In this document: in pieces, positions 1-11,917 of the stretch
Numbering within the stretch: position 1 is the first letter of the stretch
Layout of the letters: the number at the start of each line of letters is the position of its first letter
Assembly: GCF_016808095.1 (NCBI RefSeq)
Contig: NC_068979.1
Location: 17,452,501 to 17,516,500, forward strand
Reading direction: 5' to 3'
DNA length: 64,000 nt
From: Vigna angularis
Taxonomy: Eukaryota; Streptophyta; Magnoliopsida; Fabales; Fabaceae
The notes under the pieces: model-generated
The model's input: only the letters and a program-made list of their open reading frames with translations
Databases searched by the model: none
Told to the model about the DNA's origin: nothing
Made by a program: the position numbers and the translations under genes

Positions 1-955
1 TATATAGGTCACTCATTCACTCTACTATCACAATGTCACATGAATCAACTTTACCTTTCATTTAACCACAATCAAATACACTCACAAGCAAGCATCATCA
101 CAAGGACTTTCTATGGCTTATAATGTGGCTGGGCTAAGAAGAAAATTGGTTCTTCTGGATCACAAAATCCTTGAGTTAAGAGAATCATCATTTAAACACA
201 ACCATTCTTACTTCTTCCCAACTTTCCTTTGCATTGAGCTTTTCTTTTTCTTTCTTTTCTTCCCTTTTTATTTTCCTTTTCACGTGCTTAGCTAAATGCT
301 TTTCATATTCCCTTTTTAGACCTCCCAACAACCCCAAACTTTAACATTTATCAATACCATAAGATATTTTTTAACTCAACTCAAGGTAAATATTTTCAAA
401 AAGGGTTTTCTATCATGTTCAAGGCTAAGGGTTCAAAGGATAGAACACATTGTGCTCTCTTTTATTGGGCTAAAATCATGAATTTGGCTAAAAAGGGTTA
501 CCAACAAATGGCCTTGATCATATGACACATACAAGCAAGTGATTCAGTCATAGAAACCTGGGCAAAGTCATTCATGCTTTCAATGTAATAGTATTCAATC
601 ACAAAAATTTTGCAGTTCAAAACGTCACATATAGGCTCATTCAACATTCCACATACACATCCTGCTTAGCATCATAATCACAATCCCAACATCATGCATA
701 TGTTCACATAGCTTGTGAACAACCACTTGTATATCAGCATATAGTGCAATATCTCAACATCAATCAATATCCAAGCATCATCAAACATTACTCATCATGC
801 ATAAGTCACAAGCAAACCATCATAACAGATAAAGTTTCAAATTGAGTACATCACAACCCTATTCTAAAAACAGAAGCAAATAAGTTCAACAAAACAACAG
901 ATAAAAATCCTGCTCTAGAGGTGATAGCACCCATTAGTAAATGCTATCGCAACTC
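1..955 (-). mobile_element. 3' non-coding region of element H (family A)
   Basis: No gene is seen here. The sequence is AT-rich and parallels the stretches between the 3' LTR and ORF3 of elements B (about 19740-20640), E (30590-31480) and D (37210-38110), including the same run of CATCATCAAGCATTAC-like and ACAGATAAAGTTTC-like words. That places it just downstream of ORF3 on the minus strand of an element whose 3' LTR lies left of the window. The frame at 113-295 is a low-complexity shadow. Confidence 0.75.
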
Positions 956-959
956 CTCA

Positions 960-3360
960 TCATCTCATGCTGTCATCTGAATCTTCCTCCTCTCCATCAT
1001 CTTCAGCATCTTCAAAGGCATCCTCATATCCATCATCATCCATAGCTGAAGCTCCAGCTCCACTGCCCTGAGCTTGCTCCTCTAGCCATGCCACCACATT
1101 ATCAAACTCATCCATGGTCCACCTATGTGCTGGGGGTGTATCATACATCCCAATAATCATCTCTCCTATGGCCACCTACCCTCTGTGAATGGACTGCAAC
1201 CTAGCATTATTAAACTGTCGACAAGTATAACCGAATCGTATCACGTAATAAAATTGGTAAGACCAAGCATCGTTCTCCCAAAGGACTCACAGCCTAAACA
1301 GTTATGTGATTTGTAGATTATCTAAGACTTGTAAAACCAATTCTTGTAGATTTTAAATGCAAAATACTTGAAAGTAAATATGAATGCATGTTTTGATCAA
1401 TGGGCAAGAAGAAACAGAACACGTGGTTTGAAATATATGAATGAATATGTTGTTGGGGTTTATCAATTTCATCCTATCCACTCTCATGTAATCAAGAATT
1501 CATCTTTCATTATTAATTGTTAATGCCACTTTCTAAATTACCTTAAACTCGCTGTCTCGGTGAAGAAAGCCTAATCATAATCACTAGTTTACAATGTCTT
1601 GTCTCCCTAGCAATTACTCATGCATTACACAACACAAAAGCTTAAAGGCAACCAACCATCATACTCCTATGTCTAGGTTTATACTACTATCAAGAGAGAT
1701 TCCCCAGATCTAGATTTTCCCGTATGTGTCTATATCGACAAAATCAATAATCATGACATCGAATGAGTTAAAAATTGCATGCTTTGAGCAAAGAGGAAAA
1801 ACCCTAAAAATTAATAAAAGAAAGCATGTATCTTAAAAAAGATCTTGAAGAACAAATTCAATACATGAGAGCTTCAAAGGATTACATTGATTCTCAACCA
1901 AAAATAAAGGTTTAGTTCACCATATTCATGGTGAAACTAGATGAAATACAATGAAAGAGTGGAAGATAAAACCCTAGAAAGGTGAGAAAGGAGCTGTAGC
2001 ATCCAAAATCCTCCTCCAAGGGGTGAAAAAGTGTGTTTCTGCTTCGTCCCAACCAAAGATGACTGACCTAGGTTAACTAAAACCTTATATAGTATTCTAA
2101 AAATTATAAAAAATTGAGCCCAAGCCCATAAGAATGCCACTCAGTGGTAAATACCGCTTAGCGATAAGTGCGACTGCTATTCTGCCCCTCAACTGCAGTT
2201 TTGCCCCTCAGCGGTGACTGCGGGTCTTCAAAGTGCCGCTCAGTGGTAAATGGCACTAAGCGGTACTTGCAGCTTCTTCCTTTTATGCACTTTTTCTTCC
2301 TTTTCTGAATCCAACTCTTATCTCCTTCACTTCCTTCACTCAATTCATCTTAAAAACCTACAAAAACAAGGAAATCAAGCATAAAACCTGTCCAACTCTC
2401 TTATTTCCAAAACTTCAACAAAAACATGATTCCAAGCTAGTTTCTAAGTCATAAAGGTTGTCTTTCAAGTCAAATTTAAGTGTAAAAATAATAGTTTTTC
2501 AACTGTTATCAAGCATCTATAAGAGACATATACATGTCCCTCATCTGAAATGGTTCTGTCTCCTGAGTCTCTTTAGATGCCTGGCCCTGTGGTGGTCCTC
2601 TTTCTCTACGAGGACAACGTGGTGGTACTGGCTGAGCTGCCTCATCACCTCCACAATATTGTTTGTAATAGGCCTCATCAATAGCTTTCCTAAGCCTCTC
2701 AAATGGTGGAGCAGAGATATTCACCCCAGCTAGCTCACATAAATGTATAATCAAAGAGGGATGCCCCAAAGGTTCTTTGCTATTCATAGTGTTGGCACAC
2801 ACCTGTATCTCATTAGCCATAACCTGGCCAATATTAATGCTCATCCCTTTGAGCACACAATACAAGAGAAGCGCCCTACTAACAGTTATGTCTGAGACAT
2901 GTGAGCATGGCTGGATGTTGGCATGAGAAAATGCCATCCAATACTTTGCTAGAGGAGTCAGATCAACTCTCCTGATGTTCACTACAACACCATTCTTGTT
3001 TCTCTGAAAGTTTCCACTAGGCACACATAGCACACTTTCCACATCACCAAAGTCTGCTCCTTCTTCCATATTGAGAGCAAACTGACACTACTCACCAGCC
3101 CATTCAGTATTTAAGAATTTATTAATGGAATTAGGGTCATACCGAATGACGTGTCCTTTAACATAGCTCAGATAATCTTCAGCAAGATGATCACCCAACC
3201 TTCTTGCATTGGTGTAAAATTCTTTCACCACTGCTATGCTAGCTGGTGCAGGGTAAGTGGCTAGTCTCCCCCAGTTCCTGTTCTCCAATTGCTCCCCAAA
3301 CTGTGGAGCCAAGTCAGGTATCAATACAACCTTCCTTTCTGACCCAAAATCCTCCAGCAC
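960..3360 (-). pseudogene. ORF3 of element H (plant transposon protein-like), split by a solo LTR
   Basis: This is the broken counterpart of the intact ORF3 at 38184-39485. In reading order the pieces are 3360-3088, 3069-2517 and 1202-960. The N-terminal part was lost: the frame at 3360 begins in what is non-coding sequence in related elements. An amber codon at 3088-3090 stands where D has Gln (context WAGE-stop-CQFAL). The frame is then cut by the solo LTR at 1208-2511, after which it resumes with the conserved GMYDTPPAHRWTMDEF stretch and an acidic C-terminus. D's protein resembles the putative plant transposon protein family found downstream of gag/pol in Athila-like elements. Its biochemical role is unknown to me. 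This copy cannot make a full product. Confidence 0.8.
1208..2511 (-). mobile_element. Solo LTR (family A, H subtype) inside ORF3 of H
   Basis: The 1,304 bp segment is flanked by the 5 bp target duplication AGCAT (1203-1207 and 2512-2516). Removing it rejoins ORF3 to the frame seen in D. It has the family A LTR landmarks: the PBS-proximal CGACAAGTATAACCGAATCG block, the inverted repeat TTCACC...GGTGAA region near 1917-1938, several AGCGG palindromes (about 2140-2265), and the terminal hairpin ending TTATCA at 2511. No internal region is present, so it is a product of LTR-LTR recombination. One terminal base appears mutated (TA instead of TG at 1208). Confidence 0.9.
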
Positions 3361-3466
3361 CCTTCAGTAAGTTCAAATCTTTCTTACCAACACCCATCAA
3401 TAGGTGTAAACAAACCTAGTATCCTTCAGTAGATTCTCAACCACCTAGCATCCATCAGTAGATGTT
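3356..3466 (-). other. Hairpin array of element H (decayed)
   Basis: This is the H copy of the four-hairpin array described at 40033-40144. The second, third and fourth units keep the CATCAATA, CTTCAGTA and CATCAGTA loops with partly paired stems; the first has lost its right arm at CTTCAGTAAG. A duplicate lies at 6815-6925. In this element the array runs directly into the truncated ORF3, so the second flanking motif is missing. Confidence 0.65.
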
Positions 3467-3611
3467 ATACCATAAAATCTCAAACAACATAAATCAATGT
3501 CCCAAAGTTTATAAAATTACATAACCAAAATCAAAGAAATTAATGATCTCAAATCACTAGGGTGCCTCCCAGTAAGCGCTCTTTTAACGTCATTAACTTG
3601 ACCCAATAAAC

Positions 3612-4496
3612 TCAAGTTCTATCTTCACTATTGGTGTTCCTTTTTCTTTCATCACACCAACTCATCAACTGCTTCCGATCCACCTTTTTGACTCTCATTG
3701 AATATGGAGCTTCAATTTCTATCACTCCATTCTCTTTATAGTCTTTCACAACCCACAACTTGTTCTTGAATCTTACTAGTGTACCAAGTTTGAGTTGTGC
3801 CTGGATAGAGTCATCATGAACCTTCCTTCCTTTGCCATCTTTTTCTTCTTCCCTAACCTGTGATAAGAAACAATGTTTACCTTTGAAGACCGACTTTGCA
3901 GCTTTTGAACTAGTCAATGGTGCATCCTTACATGCAGCTTTATGATTAGCCTCCTTTTCTTGAATCTGCTGCTCCCCTTTGAAGACATTTAAGATCACCT
4001 TTTCTTCTCGGTCTTGAAGCACTATCATCCCATCATCCACATTGATTATTACCTTTGCCGTTTACATAAACGGTCTTCCAAGAATGATTGGGACCTTCTC
4101 ATCCTCCTTCATCTCCATCACCACAAAATCTACCAGGAGTTTTAGTTTGTCTATGCAAACCATCATATCTTCCGCCACACTATAAGGTTTCTTGGAAGAT
4201 CCATCTGCCATTAGGAAAGTCACCTTTGTTGGCTTGACTTCAAGATCACCAATCCTTTCAAGTAGAGATAAAGGCATCAGATTAATGCTTGACCCTAAAT
4301 CAATTAGGGTTTTCCTTATTCTCTCCTTCCCTATGACGCAAGGAATAGTAAAACATCTTAGATCTTTCACCTTTGGAGGAAGTGACTTCTTCTCAATAGC
4401 ACTGCAATCTCCCTTTTCATCTAGATATCTCTTCTTTGTGGAGACTTGCTTCATGTGCTTTGCATAAGCTGGAATTTGTTGCAATGCTTCATTCAA
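3612..4496 (-). pseudogene. Gag-protease C-terminal part, element H, copy 1
   Basis: Two minus-strand frames form one broken product: 4496-4062 and 4040-3612. The first holds the retroviral-type aspartic protease with the active-site block LIDLGSSINLMP and the flap-side block VPIILGRPFM. A TAA at 4062-4064 interrupts it exactly where D continues with Lys. The second frame gives the tail after protease, ending KQLMSW, which in D is continuous with the protease. Upstream (4497-4885) only a charged Lys/Glu-rich remnant of Gag is readable. A GGGAGGCACCC-type motif follows the stop at about 3548-3606. Confidence 0.85.
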
Positions 4497-4736
4497 AGGT
4501 ATTGTAATCTCCGATTGCCTGAAGATGTCTTTAAAGCGCCCAAATTGTCTCTCTTTTTCAATCTTTTCACTCCCCTTAGGATAAGGAAGAATTTATCACT
4601 TTTCTCAATTTTTTTCTCTCTCCTCTTCTTTTCATTCATCCTCACCTAGTATCTCTTCTTTTCTCTCAACTCTTTTTCCAACTCAACACTCTCTTTCTCA
4701 TCCACCCTCTTGTCATATGTACTTACAATAGCTTTG

Positions 4737-4822
4737 CACTCTTCCCTAGGGTTAACCTAAGTATTAGCCCCAAAACTCTTATTAGGCATATCTTCCCTAG
4801 GGTTAACCTAAGTATTAGCCCC
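4737..4822. repeat. Short tandem duplication in the Gag linker of H
   Basis: The words CTTCCCTAGGGTTAACCTA and AGTATTAGCCCC occur twice in a row, about 50 bp apart, and again in the second large copy (about 8196-8281). They encode the region around NPREECK on the minus strand. A simple local duplication. Confidence 0.8.
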
Positions 4823-4885
4823 ATTGTTCTCTTCAGCCATCTCTTCAGTACTCTGGGTAGATCTTTGTGGTGAGGGTTGTAGAAG

Positions 4886-7800
4886 TTTGAAATATATGAA
4901 TGAATATGTTGTTGGGGTTTATCAATTTCATCCTATCCACTCTCATGTAATCAAGAATTCATCTTTCATTATTAATTGTTAATGCCACTTTCTAAATTAC
5001 CTTAAACTCGCTGTCTCGGTGAAGAAAGCCTAATCATAATCACTAGTTTACAATGTCTTGTCTCCCTAGCAATTACTCATGCATTACACAACACAAAAGC
5101 TTAAAGGCAACCAACCATCATACTCCTATGTCTAGGTTTATACTACTATCAAGAGAGATTCCCCAGATCTAGATTTTCCCGTATGTGTCTATATCGACAA
5201 AATCAATAATCATGACATCGAATGAGTTAAAAATTGCATGCTTTGAGCAAAGAGGAAAAACCCTAAAAATTAATAAAAGAAAGCATGTATCTTAAAAAAG
5301 ATCTTGAAGAACAAATTCAATACATGAGAGCTTCAAAGGATTACATTGATTCTCAACCAAAAATAAAGGTTTAGTTCACCATATTCATGGTGAAACTAGA
5401 TGAAATACAATGAAAGAGTGGAAGATAAAACCCTAGAAAGGTGAGAAAGGAGCTGTAGCATCCAAAATCCTCCTCCAAGGGGTGAAAAAGTGTGTTTCTG
5501 CTTCGTCCCAACCAAAGATGACTGACCTAGGTTAACTAAAACCTTATATAGTATTCTAAAAATTATAAAAAATTGAGCCCAAGCCCATAAGAATGCCACT
5601 CAGTGGTAAATACCGCTTAGCGATAAGTGCGACTGCTATTCTGCCCCTCAACTGCAGTTTTGCCCCTCAGCGGTGACTGCGGGTCTTCAAAGTGCCGCTC
5701 AGTGGTAAATGGCACTAAGCGGTACTTGCAGCTTCTTCCTTTTATGCACTTTTTCTTCCTTTTCTGAATCCAACTCTTATCTCCTTCACTTCCTTCACTC
5801 AATTCATCTTAAAAACCTACAAAAACAAGGAAATCAAGCATAAAACCTGTCCAACTCTCTTATTTCCAAAACTTCAACAAAAACATGATTCCAAGCTAGT
5901 TTCTAAGTCATAAAGGTTGTCTTTCAAGTCAAATTTAAGTGTAAAAATAATAGTTTTTCAACTGTTATCAAGCATCTATAAGAGACATATACATGTCCCT
6001 CATCTGAAATGGTTCTGTCTCCTGAGTCTCTTTAGATGCCTGGCCCTGTGGTAGTCCTCTTTCTCTACGAGGACAACGTGGTGGTACTGGCTGAGCTGCC
6101 TCATCACCTCCACAATATTGTTTGTAATAGGCCTCATCAATAGCTTTCCTAAGCCTCTCAAATGGTGGAGCAGAGATATTCACCCCAGCTAGCTCACATA
6201 AATGTATAATCAAAGAGGGATGCCCCAAAGGTTCTTTGCTATTCATAGTGTTGGCACACACCTGTATCTCATTAGCCATAACCTGGCCAATATTAATGCT
6301 CATCCCTTTGAGCACACAATACAAGAGAAGCGCCCTACTAACAGTTATGTCTGAGACATGTGAGCATGGCTGGATGTTGGCATGAGAAAATGCCATCCAA
6401 TACTTTGCTAGAGGAGTCAGATCAACTCTCCTGATGTTCACTACAACACCATTCTTGTTTCTCTGAAAGTTTCCACTAGGCACACATAGCACACTTTCCA
6501 CATCACCAAAGTCTGCTCCTTCTTCCATATTGAGAGCAAACTGACACTACTCACCAGCCCATTCAGTATTTAAGAATTTATTAATGGAATTAGGGTCATA
6601 CCGAATGACGTGTCCTTTAACATAGCTCAGATAATCTTCAGCAAGATGATCACCCAACCTTCTTGCATTGGTGTAAAATTCTTTCACCACTGCTATGCTA
6701 GCTGGTGCAGGGTAAGTGGCTAGTCTCCCCCAGTTCCTGTTCTCCAATTGCTCCCCAAACTGTGGAGCCAAGTCAGGTATCAATACAACCTTCCTTTCTG
6801 ACCCAAAATCCTCCAGCACCCTTCAGTAAGTTCAAATCTTTCTTACCAACACCCATCAATAGGTGTAAACAAACCTAGTATCCTTCAGTAGATTCTCAAC
6901 CACCTAGCATCCATCAGTAGATGTTATACCATAAAATCTCAAACAACATAAATCAATGTCCCAAAGTTTATAAAATTACATAACCAAAATCAAAGAAATT
7001 AATGATCTCAAATCACTAGGGTGCCTCCCAGTAAGCGCTCTTTTAACGTCATTAACTTGACCCAATAAACTCAAGTTCTATCTTCACTATTGGTGTTCCT
7101 TTTTCTTTCATCACACCAACTCATCAACTGCTTCCGATCCACCTTTTTGACTCTCATTGAATATGGAGCTTCAATTTCTATCACTCCATTCTCTTTATAG
7201 TCTTTCACAACCCACAACTTGTTCTTGAATCTTACTAGTGTACCAAGTTTGAGTTGTGCCTGGATAGAGTCATCATGAACCTTCCTTCCTTTGCCATCTT
7301 TTTCTTCTTCCCTAACCTGTGATAAGAAACAATGTTTACCTTTGAAGACCGACTTTGCAGCTTTTGAACTAGTCAATGGTGCATCCTTACATGCAGCTTT
7401 ATGATTAGCCTCCTTTTCTTGAATCTGCTGCTCCCCTTTGAAGACATTTAAGATCACCTTTTCTTCTCGGTCTTGAAGCACTATCATCCCATCATCCACA
7501 TTGATTATTACCTTTGCCGTTTACATAAACGGTCTTCCAAGAATGATTGGGACCTTCTCATCCTCCTTCATCTCCATCACCACAAAATCTACCAGGAGTT
7601 TTAGTTTGTCTATGCAAACCATCATATCTTCCGCCACACTATAAGGTTTCTTGGAAGATCCATCTGCCATTAGGAAAGTCACCTTTGTTGGCTTGACTTC
7701 AAGATCACCAATCCTTTCAAGTAGAGATAAAGGCATCAGATTAATGCTTGACCCTAAATCAATTAGGGTTTTCCTTATTCTCTCCTTCCCTATGACGCAA

Positions 7801-8344
7801 GGAATAGTAAAACATCTTAGATCTTTCACCTTTGGAGGAAGTGACTTCTTCTCAATAGCACTGCAATCTCCCTTTTCATCTAGATATCTCTTCTTTGTGG
7901 AGACTTGCTTCATGTGCTTTGCATAAGCTGGAATTTGTTGCAATGCTTCATTCAAAGGTATTGTAATCTCCGATTGCCTGAAGATGTCTTTAAAGCGCCC
8001 AAATTGTCTCTCTTTTTCAATCTTTTCACTCCCCTTAGGATAAGGAAGAATTTATCACTTTTCTCAATTTTTTTCTCTCTCCTCTTCTTTTCATTCATCC
8101 TCACCTAGTATCTCTTCTTTTCTCTCAACTCTTTTTCCAACTCAACACTCTCTTTCTCATCCACCCTCTTGTCATATGTACTTACAATAGCTTTGCACTC
8201 TTCCCTAGGGTTAACCTAAGTATTAGCCCCAAAACTCTTATTAGGCATATCTTCCCTAGGGTTAACCTAAGTATTAGCCCCATTGTTCTCTTCAGCCATC
8301 TCTTCAGTACTCTGGGTAGATCTTTGTGGTGAGGGTTGTAGAAG
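4886..8344. repeat. Tandem duplication, copy 2 (3,459 bp unit)
   Basis: Second copy of the unit at 1427-4885. It begins inside the solo LTR, so the LTR here (4886-5970) lacks its first ~220 bp, and it ends at 8344 where the sequence continues into the true N-terminal coding part of H's gag. Copy 2 is therefore the one still attached to the 5' end of element H. Confidence 0.93.
5971..6819 (-). pseudogene. ORF3 fragments of element H, copy 2
   Basis: Frames 6819-6547 and 6528-5971 repeat those at 3360-3088 and 3069-2512, with the same amber codon (6547-6549) and one Pro-to-Leu change. The C-terminal third is absent because the left end of this copy is the truncated solo LTR. Confidence 0.85.
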
Positions 8345-8470
8345 TGTTTTCGGAGAAGGAAATAATTCTCTAGAAGTTCGGATCCTCCTTCTCCTTCTAC
8401 TTTCGTCCAAACCTTCAAGAAGAGGTTCCAAAGTTTTCCGTCTCCTAGTCCTAATTGTATCCTACATACA
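7071..8470 (-). pseudogene. Gag-protease of element H, copy 2, with Gag N-terminus
   Basis: Frames 7955-7521 (protease, DLGSS active site, VPIILGRPFM) and 7499-7071 (tail ending KQLMSW) duplicate copy 1. The extra stretch 8345-8470 on the minus strand reads as the start of Gag, with an Arg-rich RRRRIRTSRE-like block shared with D and K. Most of Gag, including its core domain and zinc knuckle, is deleted. The ATG at the usual start position is followed directly by TAG, so either translation does not begin there or the copy is dead. Confidence 0.8.
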
Positions 8471-8616
8471 CAAGAACGCAAAACCCTAGAAACAATTGTT
8501 AGCACAAAAAGATAGAGAAGATAAACTAAAAAGATAGAAAGATAAAAAAAATAAAAACGGTAAGACCAAGTCAAAGTTAATCAATAATCACATAAATAGA
8601 ATAGTTAAACCACGAG

Positions 8617-8634
8617 TCCCCGACAACGGTGCCA
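8617..8634 (-). other. PBS of element H
   Basis: The plus-strand text TCCCCGACAACGGTGCCA is the complement of a primer-binding site. It differs at two positions from the 18 nt 3' end of plant tRNA-Asp(GTC) plus CCA. It lies 6 bp from the LTR end at 8641, as expected for minus-strand orientation. Confidence 0.88.
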
Positions 8635-8640
8635 AAAACT

Positions 8641-9560
8641 TGTTAACTCTCGGCAAGTGTAACCGAATCGTATCAAGTAATAATAAAACGGTAAGACCAA
8701 GTATTGTTTCCCAAAGGACTCACGCCCTAAACAGTTATGTGATTTGTTGATTAAATTAGACTTGTGAATAAATTCTTGTAGGTTTAAATGCAAATACTGA
8801 AAATTAAATATGAATGCATGTATTTATCAATTGGATCAAAAGAAGCAAAAGGTGATTGCAATTATAGAATGGTGATGTTGTTGGGGGTTTTCAATTCATC
8901 CTATCCACTCTCATGTATTCAAGAATTCATCTTCTTCATTAATGTTAATGCCACTTTCTAATTTACCTTAAACCCAATGTCTTGGTGATGAAAGCCTACT
9001 CCTAATCACTAGTTTACAATGTCTTGTCTCCCTAGCAATTATTCATGCATTACATTCACACAGAAGCTTAAAGGCAACCAATCCTCCTATCCCTTTGTCT
9101 AGGCAATATTACTACTGGGAGAATTTCTTCATGTCTAGATTTATCTATATGTGTCCATATAAATAAAATCAATTATCATACAATTGAATGAGTTTCACAA
9201 AGCATGCATAGAGTATAGAAGAAACACCCTAAAAATTAATGAAAGAAAGCATATGAATTAAAGAACCAATTCAATACATGAGAGTTTCAAAGGATTACAT
9301 TGATTCCCCAACAACAATGAAGGTTTAGTTCACCATAATCATGGTGAAACTAGATGAAAAATAATGAAAGAATGAAAGATATAACCCTAGAATTTGAAGA
9401 GTGGAGCTTGAGCATCCAAAATCCTCCTCCAAGGGGTGAAGAAAGTGTGATTTTGCTTCGTTCTGCCAAAAGATACTAACCCTAGGTCGACTAAAACCTT
9501 ATATAGACTCTTAAAGATTACAGAAAAGTGGCCAAGGCCCATTAGAATGGCGCTCAGCGG
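8641..9560 (-). mobile_element. 5' LTR of element H, truncated by insertion of I
   Basis: The LTR starts TGTTAACTCTCGGCAAG directly after the PBS. It carries the CACCATAATCATGGTG hairpin (about 9331), the AAAACCTTATATAGAC TATA region (about 9495) and the start of the AGCGG palindrome cluster, where it stops at 9560 because element I is inserted. Its end lacks the ~41 bp extension found in other family A LTRs, making it the shorter form of the LTR boundary. Confidence 0.85.
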
Positions 9561-11917
9561 TGATGGGGCTGTCGCGGGCCATACAAATTTGATGTGCAAA
9601 TAAGAATGCAATAGAGTGCTAAGAAGTGACTCCTAGGTCGTCTCTCAAAGACCAAATGTGGTTCGAGACTTATGTCAAACACGTAGTGGGGGCTTTTGAA
9701 AGTGTTTTTGTGCTTAGAAATGAACTAAATTAAAACTGGAATTAAATACAACCAAACATAATTGGAAACATTGAAATAAATGAACAAAGCATGAAGACCG
9801 AACGGTCCTACAAATGACCGAACGGTTCTACATTGAGACCATACAATCTCTAAAAGTGAGGAAATTAGAAATTGAGGAAGCTAAAGAAGCCGAACAGATT
9901 AGACAGCTTGAAATCAGTAAATTGAATGGTCCTAAAGCAAGATGTGTGAACTAATTAACATGCAAGAAATAAATGACAAAACACATCAATGCTCTTAAAT
10001 TGCAATGTTGAACTAACAAATTAAATGCATATTGGAATAATGCTTGGAAATTGTAAAACAAAATCACCACCGATTCAAGCATCAACACAATATAAAGAGA
10101 CCTTTTTAGGGCTAAAGCAAAATAAAAGACAAATCTGCAACGCTTAATGTGGCAATGACACTGCTAAAAAATAAAATGAATCTTCTTGGAAGAAAGGAAA
10201 TAATTGGCTCCAAAAATAAATCCCAGCACCGTGCTGCTTCCTCCAATTAAAGTCACGTTTTTCCCTTCCAGAAAAGTAAAATGCCCGCCTCCTTCCAGCA
10301 CCTACATCAACGCATCTTCCTATCTAAAAGAAAATAAATGATTTTAAGAAAAGTTAGCTGTTGTCCGTGTGCTCTTCTCTCAGTCAGCGTGCACCATCTT
10401 TTTTTTCAAGCTAAAATATGAAAACATTCCTACACAATGAAGCACCCTCCTAGAAGAAAAGGAAGAAAAGGTTTATCCCATTCATCCCCTGAGACGGCGT
10501 ATGCACTCGTTGGCAAAAGAAAAGTTGCTTCTTTTCATTCCATCGTAACAGCGTGACGAAAATGTTCAAAAACATAGAAGCTCCAAACAACGTTCAACAA
10601 CAAAAGCTAATGTAAGTAGCGGCTGGACAAATCCCTTTTACTAAACGAAATAAATTGAAAATGTGCTCTCCCATTCCATCATCATCAGGCCGTCAACACG
10701 TTGGAAGAAATGAAAATAAAAACATTCAATCACAAGTGCTTTTTCCAAAAATCTAAAGGAAGAGTAAATGTGTTTCTTTCATTAGCCAATGCAAATTAAC
10801 GTGAATAACATTTTCAAGCTCTCAAAATGTTCAAAGAAAAATCATCATGCCCCCTTGAAGACTGGCGGCTCCCCTGAATGAAAAGATGAATCCCTTAGCC
10901 GTAACCTCCATGTGCGTGGCGTTTTTTTTAAAATGAAAGATCATGTCCCTCCTCTTTCCCATCCAGCCAAAGTATATGCTCCTTCATGTGCTTGTTGGAC
11001 TCGTCTTCTTTGTTGGACCAGCTGTTGGACGTGCAGCCCTTGCTCTCTTTCGTGTGTTGCTGCCCTTCTAACGCTAGACAGCGTGTGTGCAGGTCGAGGC
11101 AGCAAATTGCTGGATGTCGCCACCTGCCTTGCTGGACAACCCGCGCCTCTCTTCTCATGGGTCGTGATGAGCTCTTCATTTTGTAGCTCCCAAGCTTGTT
11201 GTATTTCCTTTGGCCCGTGATGTGCTGCTGCTGCTCAAAAACTGGACAGTGATGCTGGCCTGCTGCAACTTCAAGCCCAATGTTGAACGAATAAGTTATT
11301 GTGTGCACCACCTGGACATGCTACTGTTGCCTAGTTGGACCTGCCAATGTGGGCTGCTCTCTTTTCTTGTTGCACCTCCATTCTTCACGTGTTGGATTGT
11401 TGGATGAAGAAATAAATGGGTGCAGGTCGTGGCATGCTGGACCATGTGCGTTGCTCCAACCAACTCTTCTTCAATTGCAAAAAAAAGAAAGATGCTTCTA
11501 CTGGACGTGAATTCCAGCCCAACCCCCGTGTGCACCTCTTCAATTGAATGCACCCTTTCTAATAAGCCCAAAATGAATCCAGCCATGACACCATGTGGTT
11601 GCTGCTTCTAAAGGAAAATCAAGTGCATTCTCCAAAATAAAATATTGTGTTGCACATCAATAATAAACCTCCACCTTTGCGCTCAATTGCCATTTCTCAT
11701 TTAACTTCCAAATGTCCCAAATTGTATTTGCAAAATTTTCCCTGCAATTAATAATGCAAATAATTAGCTCAGATAATTCAAATTGATTAAAATAAGAATT
11801 TCTGATTAAATTAAGCACAATTAGCAAAAACGGAAAAATACTGGACATTCAAGCACAATTCCCTGATTAAATTCGGTACAATAAGCTAAGTGAAGTCAAG
11901 AAAATATTGACTCAACA
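9561..11917 (-). mobile_element. 3' LTR of element I
   Basis: The boundary at 9561 (TGATGGGGCTGTCGCGG) matches the start of the 5' LTR at 15168. The other end, CTCAACA at 11917, is followed by AAATAGACCACACTTAG, the same internal sequence that precedes the 3' LTR of C in the opposite orientation. Length is about 2.36 kb. The frames at 10912-11611 are overlapping both-strand shadows with no recognisable domain. Confidence 0.85.

Larger units (their letters stand above)
1427..4885. repeat. Tandem duplication, copy 1 (3,459 bp unit)
   Basis: Every base I compared in 1427-4885 recurs at +3,459 in 4886-8344. The one difference noticed is G at 2594 versus A at 6053, giving Pro versus Leu in the ORF3 fragment. 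The unit covers most of the solo LTR, the ORF3 fragments, the hairpin region and the gag-protease fragments. The breakpoints share only about 2 bp (GT), so this looks like a junction made without long homology. Confidence 0.93.

Noticed and set aside
10912..11611. Several overlapping short frames with many Cys and Trp
   Set aside because: They occur on both strands within the 3' LTR of element I and have no recognisable domain or similarity to other frames here.
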